Assembly: GCA_024709425.1 (NCBI GenBank)
Contig: JANJWS010000022.1
Location: 1-64,000 of the forward strand
Direction of reading: 5' to 3'
DNA: 64,000 nt
Source: Thiobacillus sp.
GTDB lineage: Bacteria > Pseudomonadota > Gammaproteobacteria > Burkholderiales > Thiobacillaceae
The notes beneath the pieces were generated by a model, which was given only the letters and a program-made list of their open reading frames with translations, searched no databases and was not told the DNA's origin. Shown one piece after another: positions 11,720 to 22,500 of the stretch; within the stretch, counting starts at the first letter, position 1; each line of letters starts with the position of its first letter. The translations under genes and the position numbers were made by a program.

Positions 11720-12358
11720 TCAGGCCAGCCAGTCGGTGGATTGCCCGAGTGCCGTGGCCAGGCGCTGCCAGCGGGTCGGCAGGGTGGCGTCGATCTGGTT
11801 GCCGGGCGTTTCGATGCGGCAGCCACCGGGCTCGAGCTGCGGGTCGTTGGCCAGTTGCCAGCCGCTGCGGGTCAATTCGTCACCCATGTGCCGCTGGGCC
11901 AGTGCCGCATCGTCCGGATGCAGGCACAACAACGCGGGTTGCTGCACGGCAGGCAGGTAGCGCACCGCTTCGCGTATCACCGGCAGCACCAACTCAGGGC
12001 GAACCGCCAGTGCGGATTTCAGCATGGCACGGGCGAGGTCGAGCGACAGTTCGAGGATCTGTCGGGAGATCTGCTCGTCCGCTCCGGCAAGCGCCTGGGT
12101 GAACGCATCCGCCAACGCACGCAGTCGGGCCGCCTCGGCCGCGGCTTCGCGCAAGCCTTCCGCACGCCCTTCGGCGTGACCGGCGGCATGGCCCTCCTGG
12201 CGTGCCTGCTCCTCGATTCGGGCGATCTGCTCGATGGTCGGCAGCACGACTTGCGAAGCATTCGCTTTTGCCGGTACCCGCGTGGGCGAATCGAAACTCG
12301 CCGGCTCCCACGGCTGGCAGGCAGGCTGTTCCGCGGCCGAGATCACGCAACTAGACAT
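11720..12358 (-). CDS. fliH: Flagellar assembly protein FliH
   Basis: FliH-like between fliG and fliI; 'QEGHAAGHAEGRAEGLREAAAEA'. Confidence 0.88.
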   Translation of the reverse strand: MSSCVISAAEQPACQPWEPASFDSPTRVPAKANASQVVLPTIEQIARIEEQARQEGHAAGHAEGRAEGLREAAAEAARLRALADAFTQALAGADEQISRQILELSLDLARAMLKSALAVRPELVLPVIREAVRYLPAVQQPALLCLHPDDAALAQRHMGDELTRSGWQLANDPQLEPGGCRIETPGNQIDATLPTRWQRLATALGQSTDWLA

Positions 12359-13346
12359 AGGCTTCCTCGCCCTTCGGTCCGAGCATGATCTGGCCCTCGT
12401 CGGCCAGTCGACGGACGATCATCAGGATCTCGCGCTGCTGGGCCTCCACTTCCGATAGACGCACCGGCCCCTTCGATTCCAGGTCCTCACGCATGGTTTC
12501 CGCGGCGCGCTGCGACATGTTCTTGAATATCTTCTCCCGCATCTCGTGGGTGGCCCCCTTGAGTGCGATGATGAGCGAATCGGACTGCACCTCGCGCAGC
12601 AGCAGCTGCACGCCACGGTCGTCGATGTCGAGGATGTTCTCGAAGGTGAACATTTCGTCCATGATCTTCTGCGCCATGTCCGGATCGTAGTTCTTCAGGT
12701 AGTCCATCGCCGAGGCTTCATTCTCGCCGCTCATGAAATTGAGAATGTCCGCCGCGACGCGAGTACCGCCCATCGCCTGTTTCTTCAGCACGTCGCTGCC
12801 GGACAGCAGTTTGGAGAGGACATCGTTGAGCTCGCGCAGGGCCGACGGCTGCACGCCGGAGAGCGTGGCGATACGCAGCAGCACGTCATTGCGCAGCCGT
12901 TCGGTGAAGCAATGCAGGACTTCGCAGGCCTGGTCGCGCTCCAGATGCACCAGAATCGTCGCGATGGTCTGCGGGTGCTCGTTGTGGATGAGGTCGGCCA
13001 CCGAGTCCGCATCCATCCACTTCAGGCTTTCGATGCCGCTGGCGTCGCCGCCGCCGCCGAGAATGCGGTTGAGCAGCGAATTCGCCTTGTCGTCGCCCAA
13101 CGCCTTTTTCAGCACGCTGCGGATGTATTCGTCCGAATCGAGGCCCAGGTTCGAATTCTGGTCGGCAACCACGTTGAAGTCGTTCAGAACCGTTTCGACC
13201 GTTTCCTGCGGGACGGCCTTCATGGCGGTCATGGCTTCGCCCAGCTTCTGCACTTCGCGCGGCCCGAGGTACTTCATGACCTCCGCCGCGCCTTCCTCGC
13301 CCAGCGCCAGCATCAGGATGGCGCCCTTGGTCACCCCGTCAGTCAT
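12351..13346 (-). CDS. fliG: Flagellar motor switch protein FliG
   Basis: 'LMLALGEEGAAEVMKYLGPREVQKLGEAM'; C-terminal 'MFTFENILDIDDRGVQLLLREVQSDSLIIALKGA'. Confidence 0.96.
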   Translation of the reverse strand: MTDGVTKGAILMLALGEEGAAEVMKYLGPREVQKLGEAMTAMKAVPQETVETVLNDFNVVADQNSNLGLDSDEYIRSVLKKALGDDKANSLLNRILGGGGDASGIESLKWMDADSVADLIHNEHPQTIATILVHLERDQACEVLHCFTERLRNDVLLRIATLSGVQPSALRELNDVLSKLLSGSDVLKKQAMGGTRVAADILNFMSGENEASAMDYLKNYDPDMAQKIMDEMFTFENILDIDDRGVQLLLREVQSDSLIIALKGATHEMREKIFKNMSQRAAETMREDLESKGPVRLSEVEAQQREILMIVRRLADEGQIMLGPKGEEAYV

Positions 13347-14967
13347 TTTTGTCCACCCAGGTCTTCACGATATTGGCGACGACGCGCGGATCTTCGCTCG
13401 CCAGCTTCTGTGCCCGCGACAGATTGTCCTGATAGCTGCGCTGACCGGGCGGAAGCGCCATGGTGTCGGTACCCGCGCCATGCGGCAGGGCACCCTGTGG
13501 AGCAGGCAGCGGGGCTGGCTGGATTTCCGAGATCTTCTTCATCATCGGCTTGAGCGCACGCAGGTAGATGAACAGCAGGGCGAGGCCGATCAACAGGTAG
13601 CGCCCCGCATCCTTGCCCATCTGGAGCGTCGACGGCTGTTTCCACAGCGGAACTTCGGGAATTTCTTCCTTCTCGGCGCTGGCGAAGGGGGTGTTCACGA
13701 CGTTGACGGAATCCCCCCGCTCGGCGTTGAAGCCCATCGCTTCCTTGACGAGATCGGTGATCTGCGCCTTTTCGGCGTCGGAGAGCGCCGCCATCGAAAC
13801 CTTGCCGTCCTGGCCGATCGTCTTGCGGTAGTTGACCACCACCGCCACATTCAGGCGTTTCAGCCCGCCCATGCCTTGCTGCACGTACTGGATGGTCTTG
13901 TCGACCTCGTAGTTCACCGTGGCATCCTTGCGGGTGTTGGTGGCCGGCGAGGTCGCCGACGCGCTGGCATTCGCTTGTGCCTGGGGCGTGATTGGTGCAG
14001 TCGCCGGTGCCGGTGGCTGATTGGAGAGCGCACCCGGCACCCCACCCGCCGCGGCCGCGCCGTTCACCGCCTCGCTGGTCTGCTGGCTGCGGATCACCAT
14101 GGCATCCGGCGTCTGGTTGGGCTTGTACGATTCCACGGCCTGCTCGCTGCGGGAGAAGTCCACGTCGGCGGTCGCCTCCGCACGGACATTGCCGGGCCCG
14201 ACGATGGGCGTGATGATGGACTCGATGCGTCGTGCCACGCTCTGCTGCAGTTCCTGAACGTACTTGATCTGGCTCGCATCGAGGCCTGGCGTCATCCCCG
14301 GCTTGCCGCTTTCCGACAGCAGGTTGCCGTTCTGGTCGACCACGGTGACATTCTTTGTCGACAGCTCGGGCACGCTGCTCGCCACCAGGTGCACGATCGC
14401 GCTGACCTGCTGGGTGTCGAGAGGGCGCCCCGGGTGCAGATTGAGCAGTACCGAAGCGGTCGGCGCCTTCTGTTCGGACACGAAGATGGAGGACTTCGGG
14501 ATCGCCAGATGCACGCGCGCCGCCTGGACCGCCGAGACCGACTCGATCGAGCGTGCCAGCTCACCTTCCATGGCCCGCTGGAAGTTCACCTGTTCGACGA
14601 ACTGTGAGGAGCCGAGCTTCTGGTTTTCCATCAGCTCGAAACCTACGTTGCCGCCCTTGGGCAATCCCTGGGAGGCCAATTTCAGGCGCGCGTCATGCAC
14701 CTTGTCGGCCGGCACCAGCACCGCGCCGCCGCCTTCGGCGTATTTGTAGGGCACGCCCATTTTTTCCAGCTCGGCCACGATGGCGCCGCCGTCGCGGTCG
14801 CTGAAGTTCGAGAACAGCACGCGGTATTCGGGCTGGCTGCCCCACATCCATACCGCGGCCATCACCGCGACCGTTGCCGCCGCCCCCAGCATCAGCATGA
14901 GCCTGCGCCCGCCCGGTGTGCGGGTCAGGTCCATCACGTTTGCCGGTACCACCATCTCGCCTGCCAT
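13339..14967 (-). CDS. fliF: Flagellar MS-ring protein FliF
   Basis: 'EYRVLFSNFSDRDGGAIVAELEKMGVPYKYAEGGGAVLVP'; start 14967 preferred over 15024 because AAGGAG precedes it. Confidence 0.95.
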   Translation of the reverse strand: MAGEMVVPANVMDLTRTPGGRRLMLMLGAAATVAVMAAVWMWGSQPEYRVLFSNFSDRDGGAIVAELEKMGVPYKYAEGGGAVLVPADKVHDARLKLASQGLPKGGNVGFELMENQKLGSSQFVEQVNFQRAMEGELARSIESVSAVQAARVHLAIPKSSIFVSEQKAPTASVLLNLHPGRPLDTQQVSAIVHLVASSVPELSTKNVTVVDQNGNLLSESGKPGMTPGLDASQIKYVQELQQSVARRIESIITPIVGPGNVRAEATADVDFSRSEQAVESYKPNQTPDAMVIRSQQTSEAVNGAAAAGGVPGALSNQPPAPATAPITPQAQANASASATSPATNTRKDATVNYEVDKTIQYVQQGMGGLKRLNVAVVVNYRKTIGQDGKVSMAALSDAEKAQITDLVKEAMGFNAERGDSVNVVNTPFASAEKEEIPEVPLWKQPSTLQMGKDAGRYLLIGLALLFIYLRALKPMMKKISEIQPAPLPAPQGALPHGAGTDTMALPPGQRSYQDNLSRAQKLASEDPRVVANIVKTWVDKND

Positions 14968-15178
14968 GTATTGCTCCTTCGATCCGGAACCCTGCGAGCC
15001 CTGCGGCCCTCGGGATTTCGCCATGTGATCGAATTATCGGCAGCGGCGCCGCTTTCATTCAGCGGAATAGAAGTGGCTTTACCTTCTTTATCGTCTTTAT
15101 GGGGCGACAGGAACCCGCATAAGGTGAGCGCGTGGAAATCCGCCGTCCGGCGGCGGAATGAGGAAAAAGGAGTCTGCA

Positions 15179-15523
15179 ATGAGCATTGGCGCAATCGACA
15201 CCAGCCGCATCGAAGCCATGGTCGCCCAGCTGAAGGCGGCCGCCGCGCAGGCGACGCCCGCATCGGGCGGGGCGCAGCAGGCCGCCCCGGCCGTTTCGGC
15301 GCCCGGCTTCCAGAACGCCCTCAAGGCCTCGCTCGATCAGGTCAACGGCATGCAGCTTCAGGCCCAGAACATGGCCCAGCGCTTCGAAATGGGGGATACG
15401 ACGGTGAGTCTTTCCGACGCCATGATCGCCCTGCAAAAGTCCAGTATCGCCTTCCAGCAGACGGTCCAGGTGCGCAACAAGCTGGTACAGGCATACCAGG
15501 ACATCATGAATATGCCGGTTTAG
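15179..15523 (+). CDS. fliE: Flagellar hook-basal body protein FliE
   Basis: 'MIALQKSSIAFQQTVQVRNKLVQAYQDIMNMPV' C-terminus; divergent from fliF. Confidence 0.95.
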   Translation: MSIGAIDTSRIEAMVAQLKAAAAQATPASGGAQQAAPAVSAPGFQNALKASLDQVNGMQLQAQNMAQRFEMGDTTVSLSDAMIALQKSSIAFQQTVQVRNKLVQAYQDIMNMPV

Positions 15524-15578
15524 GCGTGAGGCGTGCGGATTCGCCGGCTCGCGCCGCTCCGCGTTCACCCAGTACGGA

Positions 15579-15986
15579 TCAGTGCTCGCCCTTGGTCTTG
15601 CGCATGCCGGCAAGGCGGTTGCCCTGTTTCTGCGGCCCGCCCATCGGGAAAAGATCATGGAGGTGATGGTTGGTGCCGCGCTCCGGACCCCAGGCGGCGC
15701 GGAAATGACGGATCATGTCGCGCACCTGTGCCTGGACCTGATGCTCGTCGTAGTACTCGCGGATGAAATGGATCACATCCCAGTGTTCGTCGGTCAGGAC
15801 GAGTTTTTCCTGCTCGGCGAGCGCACGCGCAAAGTCCTCGGACCACTCTTCCATGTTCAGGATGTAACCCTCCGGGTCGGTCAATACCTCCGATCCGTTG
15901 ACCACGAGCTTGCGCGTGTAGATGGCATACGGGTTGGCCGTGTTGACCGCATCCTCGCGGTAATTGATCTTGGGCATGTGGCGCAT
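15579..15986 (-). CDS. DsrC/TusE-family sulfur relay-like protein lacking all cysteines
   Basis: 'DPEGYILNMEEWSEDFARALAEQEKLVLTDEHWDVIHFIREYY' is a DsrC/TusE signature; no Cys in the translation; AGGAGG RBS before 15986. Confidence 0.85.
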   Translation of the reverse strand: MRHMPKINYREDAVNTANPYAIYTRKLVVNGSEVLTDPEGYILNMEEWSEDFARALAEQEKLVLTDEHWDVIHFIREYYDEHQVQAQVRDMIRHFRAAWGPERGTNHHLHDLFPMGGPQKQGNRLAGMRKTKGEH

Positions 15987-16136
15987 AGTACGTCCTCCTG
16001 AATCACTTCCTGATACAAGCGAGCCCCCGCCGGCTGCCGAGGCCGCTTGGGGTGCTCCTTTCGAAATTAAGAATATACCCAAATACAAATATCCGATAAA
16101 GCCCCGGCCATGATGCCGCTCGGCCGTTTGATTGCC

Positions 16137-16556
16137 TTACGATCCGCTGCCTTCCAGCGTCTCGATATAGGCGCCCAGATTGACGATGTCCTCGTCCGAC
16201 AGTTCCTTCGCCCACGGTGCCATCAGGTTCGTCATCGGCCCCACTGTCGCTCCATTGCGATACTGCTTCAGCATGTGTTCGACATAGCCGGCGGGACGTC
16301 CGCCGATCGGCGGCGTGAACTTGCCGCCGTGGCCGGTGCGGTGGTGGCACAAACGGCAGATCGCTTCGTATTTTTCCATGCCGGCACGCACCTTGGCGCC
16401 GCGTACCGGATCATCTGCCTCGATACGCGCGACCTTGGCGAGATCGGGGCCCTTGCGGTTTTCCGGGTCGCCGCGCGCGATGATGGTTTGTGCAGTGAAG
16501 TGCACGCCCAGGCCCACAGCGACGATCAGCAGGATCCACCAGTATTTACGCAACAT
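16137..16556 (-). CDS. Membrane-anchored monoheme cytochrome c
   Basis: N-terminal TM 'YWWILLIVAVGLGVHF', CRLCH heme motif, distal Met candidates; adjacent to narI. Confidence 0.85.
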   Translation of the reverse strand: MLRKYWWILLIVAVGLGVHFTAQTIIARGDPENRKGPDLAKVARIEADDPVRGAKVRAGMEKYEAICRLCHHRTGHGGKFTPPIGGRPAGYVEHMLKQYRNGATVGPMTNLMAPWAKELSDEDIVNLGAYIETLEGSGS

Positions 16557-16636
16557 GCCGACTCCTTCCGTGGGGCAGGGCAGGGACTGCGCAGGGGCTC
16601 TGGGAAATCATGGCGATACGTGAAGGCGAGGCGGAA

Positions 16637-16658
16637 CTGCCACCCCGGAGGGTGGCAG
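16637..16658. other. Perfect hairpin in narI-cytochrome c intergenic region
   Basis: CTGCCACCC-CGGA-GGGTGGCAG; no U-tract on the minus strand. Confidence 0.6.
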
Positions 16659-16684
16659 GAAGCCGGGTACTGCGGGGCAGGCGC

Positions 16685-17401
16685 TTAACGCGCTGCGGGG
16701 AGGTTGCGCTTGGTGCGCACGATCTGGTACGAGCGGGTCAGATAGCCGATCGGGAAGCTCCAGATGTGGACCAGACGCGTGAACGGGAACAGCAGGAACA
16801 ACGTCAGTCCGAGCGCCAGATGGATCTGGAACACCGTCTCGACCTGGCCCACCAGTTCCGGCTTGGCGTCGAACAGCACGATGCTCTTGGCCCACTGCGC
16901 CAGCGACATCATGGTGTCGGCGCTGCCTTCCGCGGCGTGGTGGAAGGTGGTGAAGGTGGTCGCCAGGCCGAAGAACAGCGTGATGAGCACCCAGGCCAGG
17001 ATGAAGATATCCGAGGTGCGGCTGGTGGCGCGCACGCGGCGGTTGGTGAGGCGACGTGCCATCAGCATCAGGCCGCCGATCATGGCCAGCACACCGAGGA
17101 AGCCACCGCCGTACATGGCGATGCTCTGCTTGCCCAGTGAGGACAGGCCGATCGTGTCCCAGATCGCGTACGGTGCCAGCAGACCGACCAGATGGCCGAA
17201 GAAGATGCCGATCACGCCGATGTGGAACAGGTTGCTCGCCAGCCGCATGTTCGCCGTCGACAGGATCTGGCTCGATGCGCTGGTCCAGCCATACTGCTCG
17301 CGGTCGAATCGGATCCAGCTGCCAACCACGAAGACGGTCAGACAGATGTAGGGATAAAGCCCAAACAGGAAGTAGTTCCAGCTGAAGATGTCTTGGTTCA
17401 T
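16685..17401 (-). CDS. narI: Respiratory nitrate reductase gamma subunit NarI
   Basis: Five-TM cytochrome b protein, 'FGLYPYICLTVFVVGSWIRFDREQYGW', downstream of narGHJ. Confidence 0.95.
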   Translation of the reverse strand: MNQDIFSWNYFLFGLYPYICLTVFVVGSWIRFDREQYGWTSASSQILSTANMRLASNLFHIGVIGIFFGHLVGLLAPYAIWDTIGLSSLGKQSIAMYGGGFLGVLAMIGGLMLMARRLTNRRVRATSRTSDIFILAWVLITLFFGLATTFTTFHHAAEGSADTMMSLAQWAKSIVLFDAKPELVGQVETVFQIHLALGLTLFLLFPFTRLVHIWSFPIGYLTRSYQIVRTKRNLPAAR

Positions 17402-17411
17402 TTCTTACTCC

Positions 17412-17936
17412 TTAGGCGGCCAGGCGGGTGAGCGTGGCGCGGCTTTTAATGATGGAAAGCAACGGCGCGTAGGGGCTGCCAGCCTTGGCCAGGTTGTCGG
17501 CCAGGACGGTCAGCACCTTGTTGGCATCGGCCAGGAACGTCGTCGCTTCGGTGTCTTCCAGCATCGCGGCGAATTCCAGGATCAGCGGCAGGTAGTCCGG
17601 CAACTCGTTGGTCGTCGTCTGCACGCCGTAATCCTTGTACAACTCGCCAAGGTCGATCAGCGCTGGGCCACGGTTCCTGTCATTGTCGTCACCGAAGAAA
17701 TGGTGCGTCAGATGCAGGCTGTGTTCCGGCGTCAGGTCGAAGGTCTTGACGTAGCTCGCCTGAAGCTCGGTAAGGGGTTGCTGCGCCACGTAATCGAGAA
17801 ACGTGCGCAGCGTGTCCTTTTCCGAACTGTCGATGTCTGGGCTCCTGCCGATCTCGACACCGATTTCCGGGATTGCGTCGATCAGGTCCTGATCGGGGTA
17901 ATCCAGCAGCGCCGAGAGTATTTTGTACAGAGCCAT
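17412..17936 (-). CDS. narJ: Nitrate reductase chaperone NarJ
   Basis: 'YVKTFDLTPEHSLHLTHHFFGDDNDRNRGPALIDLGELY'; between narH and narI. Confidence 0.94.
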   Translation of the reverse strand: MALYKILSALLDYPDQDLIDAIPEIGVEIGRSPDIDSSEKDTLRTFLDYVAQQPLTELQASYVKTFDLTPEHSLHLTHHFFGDDNDRNRGPALIDLGELYKDYGVQTTTNELPDYLPLILEFAAMLEDTEATTFLADANKVLTVLADNLAKAGSPYAPLLSIIKSRATLTRLAA

Positions 17937-17950
17937 GATCGGTCCTTTCC

Positions 17951-19495
17951 TTACTTGTCCGCGGAGGGCGCGAGTTCAGCCGGTTCCGGCGTGTCCTTGC
18001 GACGGCGCGGGAAGAGCGTGATCGTGCTGATGCCGAGCGACGAGCTGTTGCCGAAGGTGAAGCCGTTCTGGCCCTGGAAGCCGTAGGCGTCGTCCATGCG
18101 CTCTTCCTGGTGGCTGGTCGGGATGACGAAGCGGTCTTCGTAGGCGGCCAGCGCCAGGTAGCGGTACATCTCCTTGACCTGGTCCTCGGTGAGCCCCACG
18201 GTGTCCAGCGCGCGCGTATCGGCCTTGCCCTCGACGTTCAGGGTGCGGTAATAGCTGCGCATCGCGATCATGCGGTTCATCGCGTTGCGGATCGGCTCTT
18301 CCTTGCCCGCGGTCATCAGGTTGGCGAGGTACTTGGTCGGCGTGCGCAGAGCGCTCGCGAGCGGAATCGCGCCGTCCGGGCCAACCGGCAGGCTGCCCTG
18401 GTCGATCTGCGACTGCACCGGCGAGAGCGGCGGCACGTACCAGACCATCGGCAGGGTGCGGAACTCGGGGTGCAGCGGGAAGGCGATCTTCCACTCGATG
18501 GCCATCTTCCAGATCGGCGACTTCTGCGCAGCGATGATCCAGTCCTCGTTGATGCCTTCGGCACGGGCCGCGGCGATCACTGCGGGATCGTTCGGGTCGA
18601 GGAAGATCTTGCAGTGCGCTTCGTACAGATCCTGCTCGTTGGGGGTGCTGGCCAGTTCCTCGATGCGGTCCGCGTCATACAGCATGATGCCGTTGTAGCG
18701 GATACGGCCGACGCAGGATTCCGAACACACCGTCGGCATGCCGGATTCGACGCGCGGGTAGCAGGCGATGCACTTCTCGGCCTTGCCGGATTCCCAGTTG
18801 TAGAACACCTTCTTGTACGGGCAGGCGCTCTGGCAGAAACGCCAGCCGCGGCACTTGTCCTGGTCGACCAGCACGATGCCGTCTTCCTCGCGCTTGTACA
18901 GCGAGCCGGAGGGACAGGCGGCGACGCAGGCCGGGTTCATGCAGTGGTTGCAGATGCGCGGCAGATACAGGTTGAACGTGTTCTCGAACTGGCCGAGCAT
19001 GTCCTTCTGGATGTTCTCCAGGTTCTTGTCCACGCTGCGCTTGGCGAATTCACCGGCCAGGTCGTCTTCCCAGTTCGGGCCCCAGGTGATCTTCTCCATG
19101 GGGTCGCCAGTGATCATTGACAGCGGACGCGCGGTCGGTGCCGCTTCCGACAACGGCGCGTTCTGCAGGCGCGCGTAGTTGTAGGTGAACGGCTCGTAGT
19201 AGTCGTCGATCTGGGGCAGGTCCGGGTTGGCGAAGATGTTGAGCAGCTTCGAGGCACGGCCGCCGGATTTCAGTTCCAGCTTGCCGTTGCGGAGCTCCCA
19301 GCCGCCCTTCCACTTCTCCTGGTTTTCCCAGTTCTTGGGATAACCGATGCCGGGCTTGGACTCGACGTTGTTGAACCACACGTACTCGACGCCCTTGCGG
19401 TTCGTCCAGGTGTTCTTGCACGTCACCGAGCAGGTGTGGCATCCGATACATTTGTCCATGTTGAAGACAAATGCGAACTGTGCACGTACTTTCAT
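17951..19495 (-). CDS. narH: Respiratory nitrate reductase beta subunit NarH
   Basis: 'FNMDKCIGCHTCSVTCKNTWTNRKG', 'CRGWRFCQSACPYKK' Fe-S motifs. Confidence 0.97.
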   Translation of the reverse strand: MKVRAQFAFVFNMDKCIGCHTCSVTCKNTWTNRKGVEYVWFNNVESKPGIGYPKNWENQEKWKGGWELRNGKLELKSGGRASKLLNIFANPDLPQIDDYYEPFTYNYARLQNAPLSEAAPTARPLSMITGDPMEKITWGPNWEDDLAGEFAKRSVDKNLENIQKDMLGQFENTFNLYLPRICNHCMNPACVAACPSGSLYKREEDGIVLVDQDKCRGWRFCQSACPYKKVFYNWESGKAEKCIACYPRVESGMPTVCSESCVGRIRYNGIMLYDADRIEELASTPNEQDLYEAHCKIFLDPNDPAVIAAARAEGINEDWIIAAQKSPIWKMAIEWKIAFPLHPEFRTLPMVWYVPPLSPVQSQIDQGSLPVGPDGAIPLASALRTPTKYLANLMTAGKEEPIRNAMNRMIAMRSYYRTLNVEGKADTRALDTVGLTEDQVKEMYRYLALAAYEDRFVIPTSHQEERMDDAYGFQGQNGFTFGNSSSLGISTITLFPRRRKDTPEPAELAPSADK

Positions 19496-19529
19496 GTATT
19501 TCTCCTAATCTAACCTGTTTGCGTGACGA

Positions 19530-22500
19530 TCAACGCTTGCCGATTCCGGGCGGGTTGAGCTGCGCTTCGCGTTCTGCGGTGAGCGGGCGTTCCAGCCAGT
19601 CGATGTCTTTATCGGCGATCTTGCGCACGATGACTTCGGTGTCGCGGTTGCTGCCCACGGTGCCGTAGTAGTTGAAGCTGTAGGCCAGCTGCACGTAGCC
19701 ACCGACCATGTTGGTCGGCTTGACCACGACGCGCGTCACCGAGTTCAGGATGCCGCCACGCTTGCCGGTGGTGTTCGAACCGGGCACGTTCACGATCTTC
19801 TCCTGGGCGTGATACATCAGCGCCATGCCCTTGGAGACGCGCTGCGAAACCACCGCACGCGCGATCGTCGAACCGTTGGCGTTGACCGCTTCCACCCAGT
19901 CGTTGTCCTCGATGCCGGCCGCCTTGGCGTCGATCTCGGAGATCCACACGTAGGGACCGCCGCGGAACAGCGTCAGCATGCGCAGGTTGTCCTGGTAGCT
20001 GGAGTGGATGCCCCACTTGGAGTGCGGGGTGATCCATTGCAGCTTGATGTGCTTGCCTTCCATGACCTGGTTGGCGAGCTTGCTGAACGACTTCATGTCC
20101 TGTGGCGGCTTGTGCACGCAGAAGCCTTCACCGAAGTCCAGGAACCACTCGTGATCCTGGTAGAAGTGGGCACGGCCGGTCAGGGTACGGAACGGAATGT
20201 GCTCGTGGATGTTCGTGTAGCACGACGTGTACGAGACGGTTTCCGATTCGATGCCGGACCAGGTCGGCGCGGTGATGATCTTGCGCGGCTGCACCTGGAT
20301 GTCGCGGAACGTGATCTTGTCCTCGTGACGCGCGGCGTACAGGTGATGGTGATCGATGCCGGTCTTCTTCGACAGCGCGGTCCACGACTTGTGCGCCACC
20401 TCGCCGCAGGTTTCCGGCGCCATGCGCATCACAGAGTCGCACACGAAGATGTCCTCTTCGAGCGACGGCATGCCCTGGGACACGCCCGGCTCCTTGACGG
20501 TGCCGTTCATCACCTTCAACTGCTCGTACTCTTCCTCGGTGTTCCAGTCGAGGCCCTTGACGTTGTTGCCCAGCTTGACCATCAGCGGGCCGATGGCGAT
20601 GTACTTCTTGTAGATGTCGGCGTAGTTGCGCTCGACCACCTTGAGAAGCGGCATCGTCTTGCCCGGGATCGGGTCGCATTCGCCTTTCTTCCAGTCCTTG
20701 ACCTCGCCGAAGGGCTGCGCCATCTCGAAGGGCGAGTCGTGCTGCATCGGCAGGGCGACCAGGTCCTTGCGCGTGCCGAGGTGCTTCGCGGCCAGTGCGG
20801 AGAAGGTCTGGGCGATGTTCTTGAAGATCTGCCAGTCGGACTTCGACTCCCAGCCCGGGCTCACCGCTTCCGACAGCGGGTGGATGAACGGGTGCATGTC
20901 GGTGGTGTTGAGGTCGTTCTTCTCGTACCAGGTCGCGGTCGGCAGGATGATGTCGGAATATGCGCCGGTGGAGTTGAGGCGGAAGTTGATGTCCACCATC
21001 AGGTCCAGCTTGCCAACAGGGGCTTCCTCGACCCACTTGATCAGCTTGTTGTCGCGGCCGTCGCCGGACTCCTTCAGCACGCCGTTCTGCGCGCCGAGCA
21101 GGTGCTTGAGGAAGTACTCGTGGCCCTTGGCCGAGGTGCCGATCAGGTTGGCGCGCCACACGAACAGGTTGCGCGGCCAGTTGACGGGGTTATCCGGGTC
21201 GGCGAAGGCGATGTCGAGCGAGCCGTCCTTCAGCTTGCCGATGATGTGCTTCGCAACGCCGGCCTCGTCGGTGGCGCCGGCCCTCTCGGCTTCGGTGACC
21301 AGGTCGAGCGGGTTGGCGTTCCAGTGCGGGGCGGACGGCAGCCAGCCCATGCGCACCGCGGCGACGTTGTAGTCGGCGAGCGAATAGCCCTTGTTCTTGC
21401 CCCTGCCGGCCGGCGACGTCAGGTCGTCGCCCTTGAGGGTCTCGTAGCGCCACTGGTCGGTGTGGAAGTACCAGTAGGAGGTCGAGTTCATGTGGCGCGG
21501 CGGACGCTGCCAGTCGAGGCCGAAGGCGATCGGCGCCCAGCCGGCCTGCGGACGCAGCTTTTCCTGGCCCACGTAGTGCGCCCAACCGCCACCGGATTGG
21601 CCGACGCAACCGCACAGGTGCAGCAGGTTCATCACGCTGCGATAGCCCATGTCATTGTGGTACCAGTGGTTGATCGCGGCGCCCATGATGACCATGGACT
21701 TGCCCTTGGTCTTCGAGGCGTTGTACGCGAACTCGCGCGCGGTGCGCTCGAGGTCGGCGGCCTTGACACCGGTGATCTTGGAGCCCCAGGCGGGCGTGTA
21801 GGCGACGTTGGCGTCGGCGTAGCTCTTGGCGACGTTGCCACCGCCCAGGCCGCGGTCGACACCGTACTGCGCGACCTGCATGTCGAACACGGAGGTGACC
21901 AGGACTTCCTCGCCGCTGGCCAGCTTCATGCGGCGCACCGGCACGTTGCGGTACAGCAGCTCGCCTTCGCCTTCGACGAAGTGCGGGAAGCCGACGGAGA
22001 CGACTTCATCCTTGCTGTCGATGCAGGAGAGTTCGGCTTCGATTTCCTGCTGGTTGGCGGCGTTCTTCGGCAGCAGGTTCCACTTGCCTTCTTCGCCCCA
22101 GCGGAAGCCGATGGAGCCGTTCGGTGCGATGAACGACTTGCTCTTCGCGTCGTAGACGATGGTCTTCCATTCGGGGTTGTTGCTCTCGCCGAGGTTGTTG
22201 GCGAAGTCGGACGCGCGCAGGCAGCGGTCGGAGACGTAGCCGTCGCCGTGCTTGCGCAGCATGACCTGGATCGGCAGGTCGGTGTACTTGCGCGCGTACT
22301 CGGTGAAGTAGGGGTCCTTGTTGTCGATGAAGAATTCCTTCAGCACGACGTGGCCCATGGAGAGGAAGGCCGCCGCATCGGTACCGGGACCGACCGGCAT
22401 CCACAGGTCGGATGCCTTGCAGAACTCGGCGTAGTCGGGGGCCATCGAGATGACCTTCGCGCCCTTGTAGCGGACTTCCGAGACGAAGTGGGCGTCCGGG

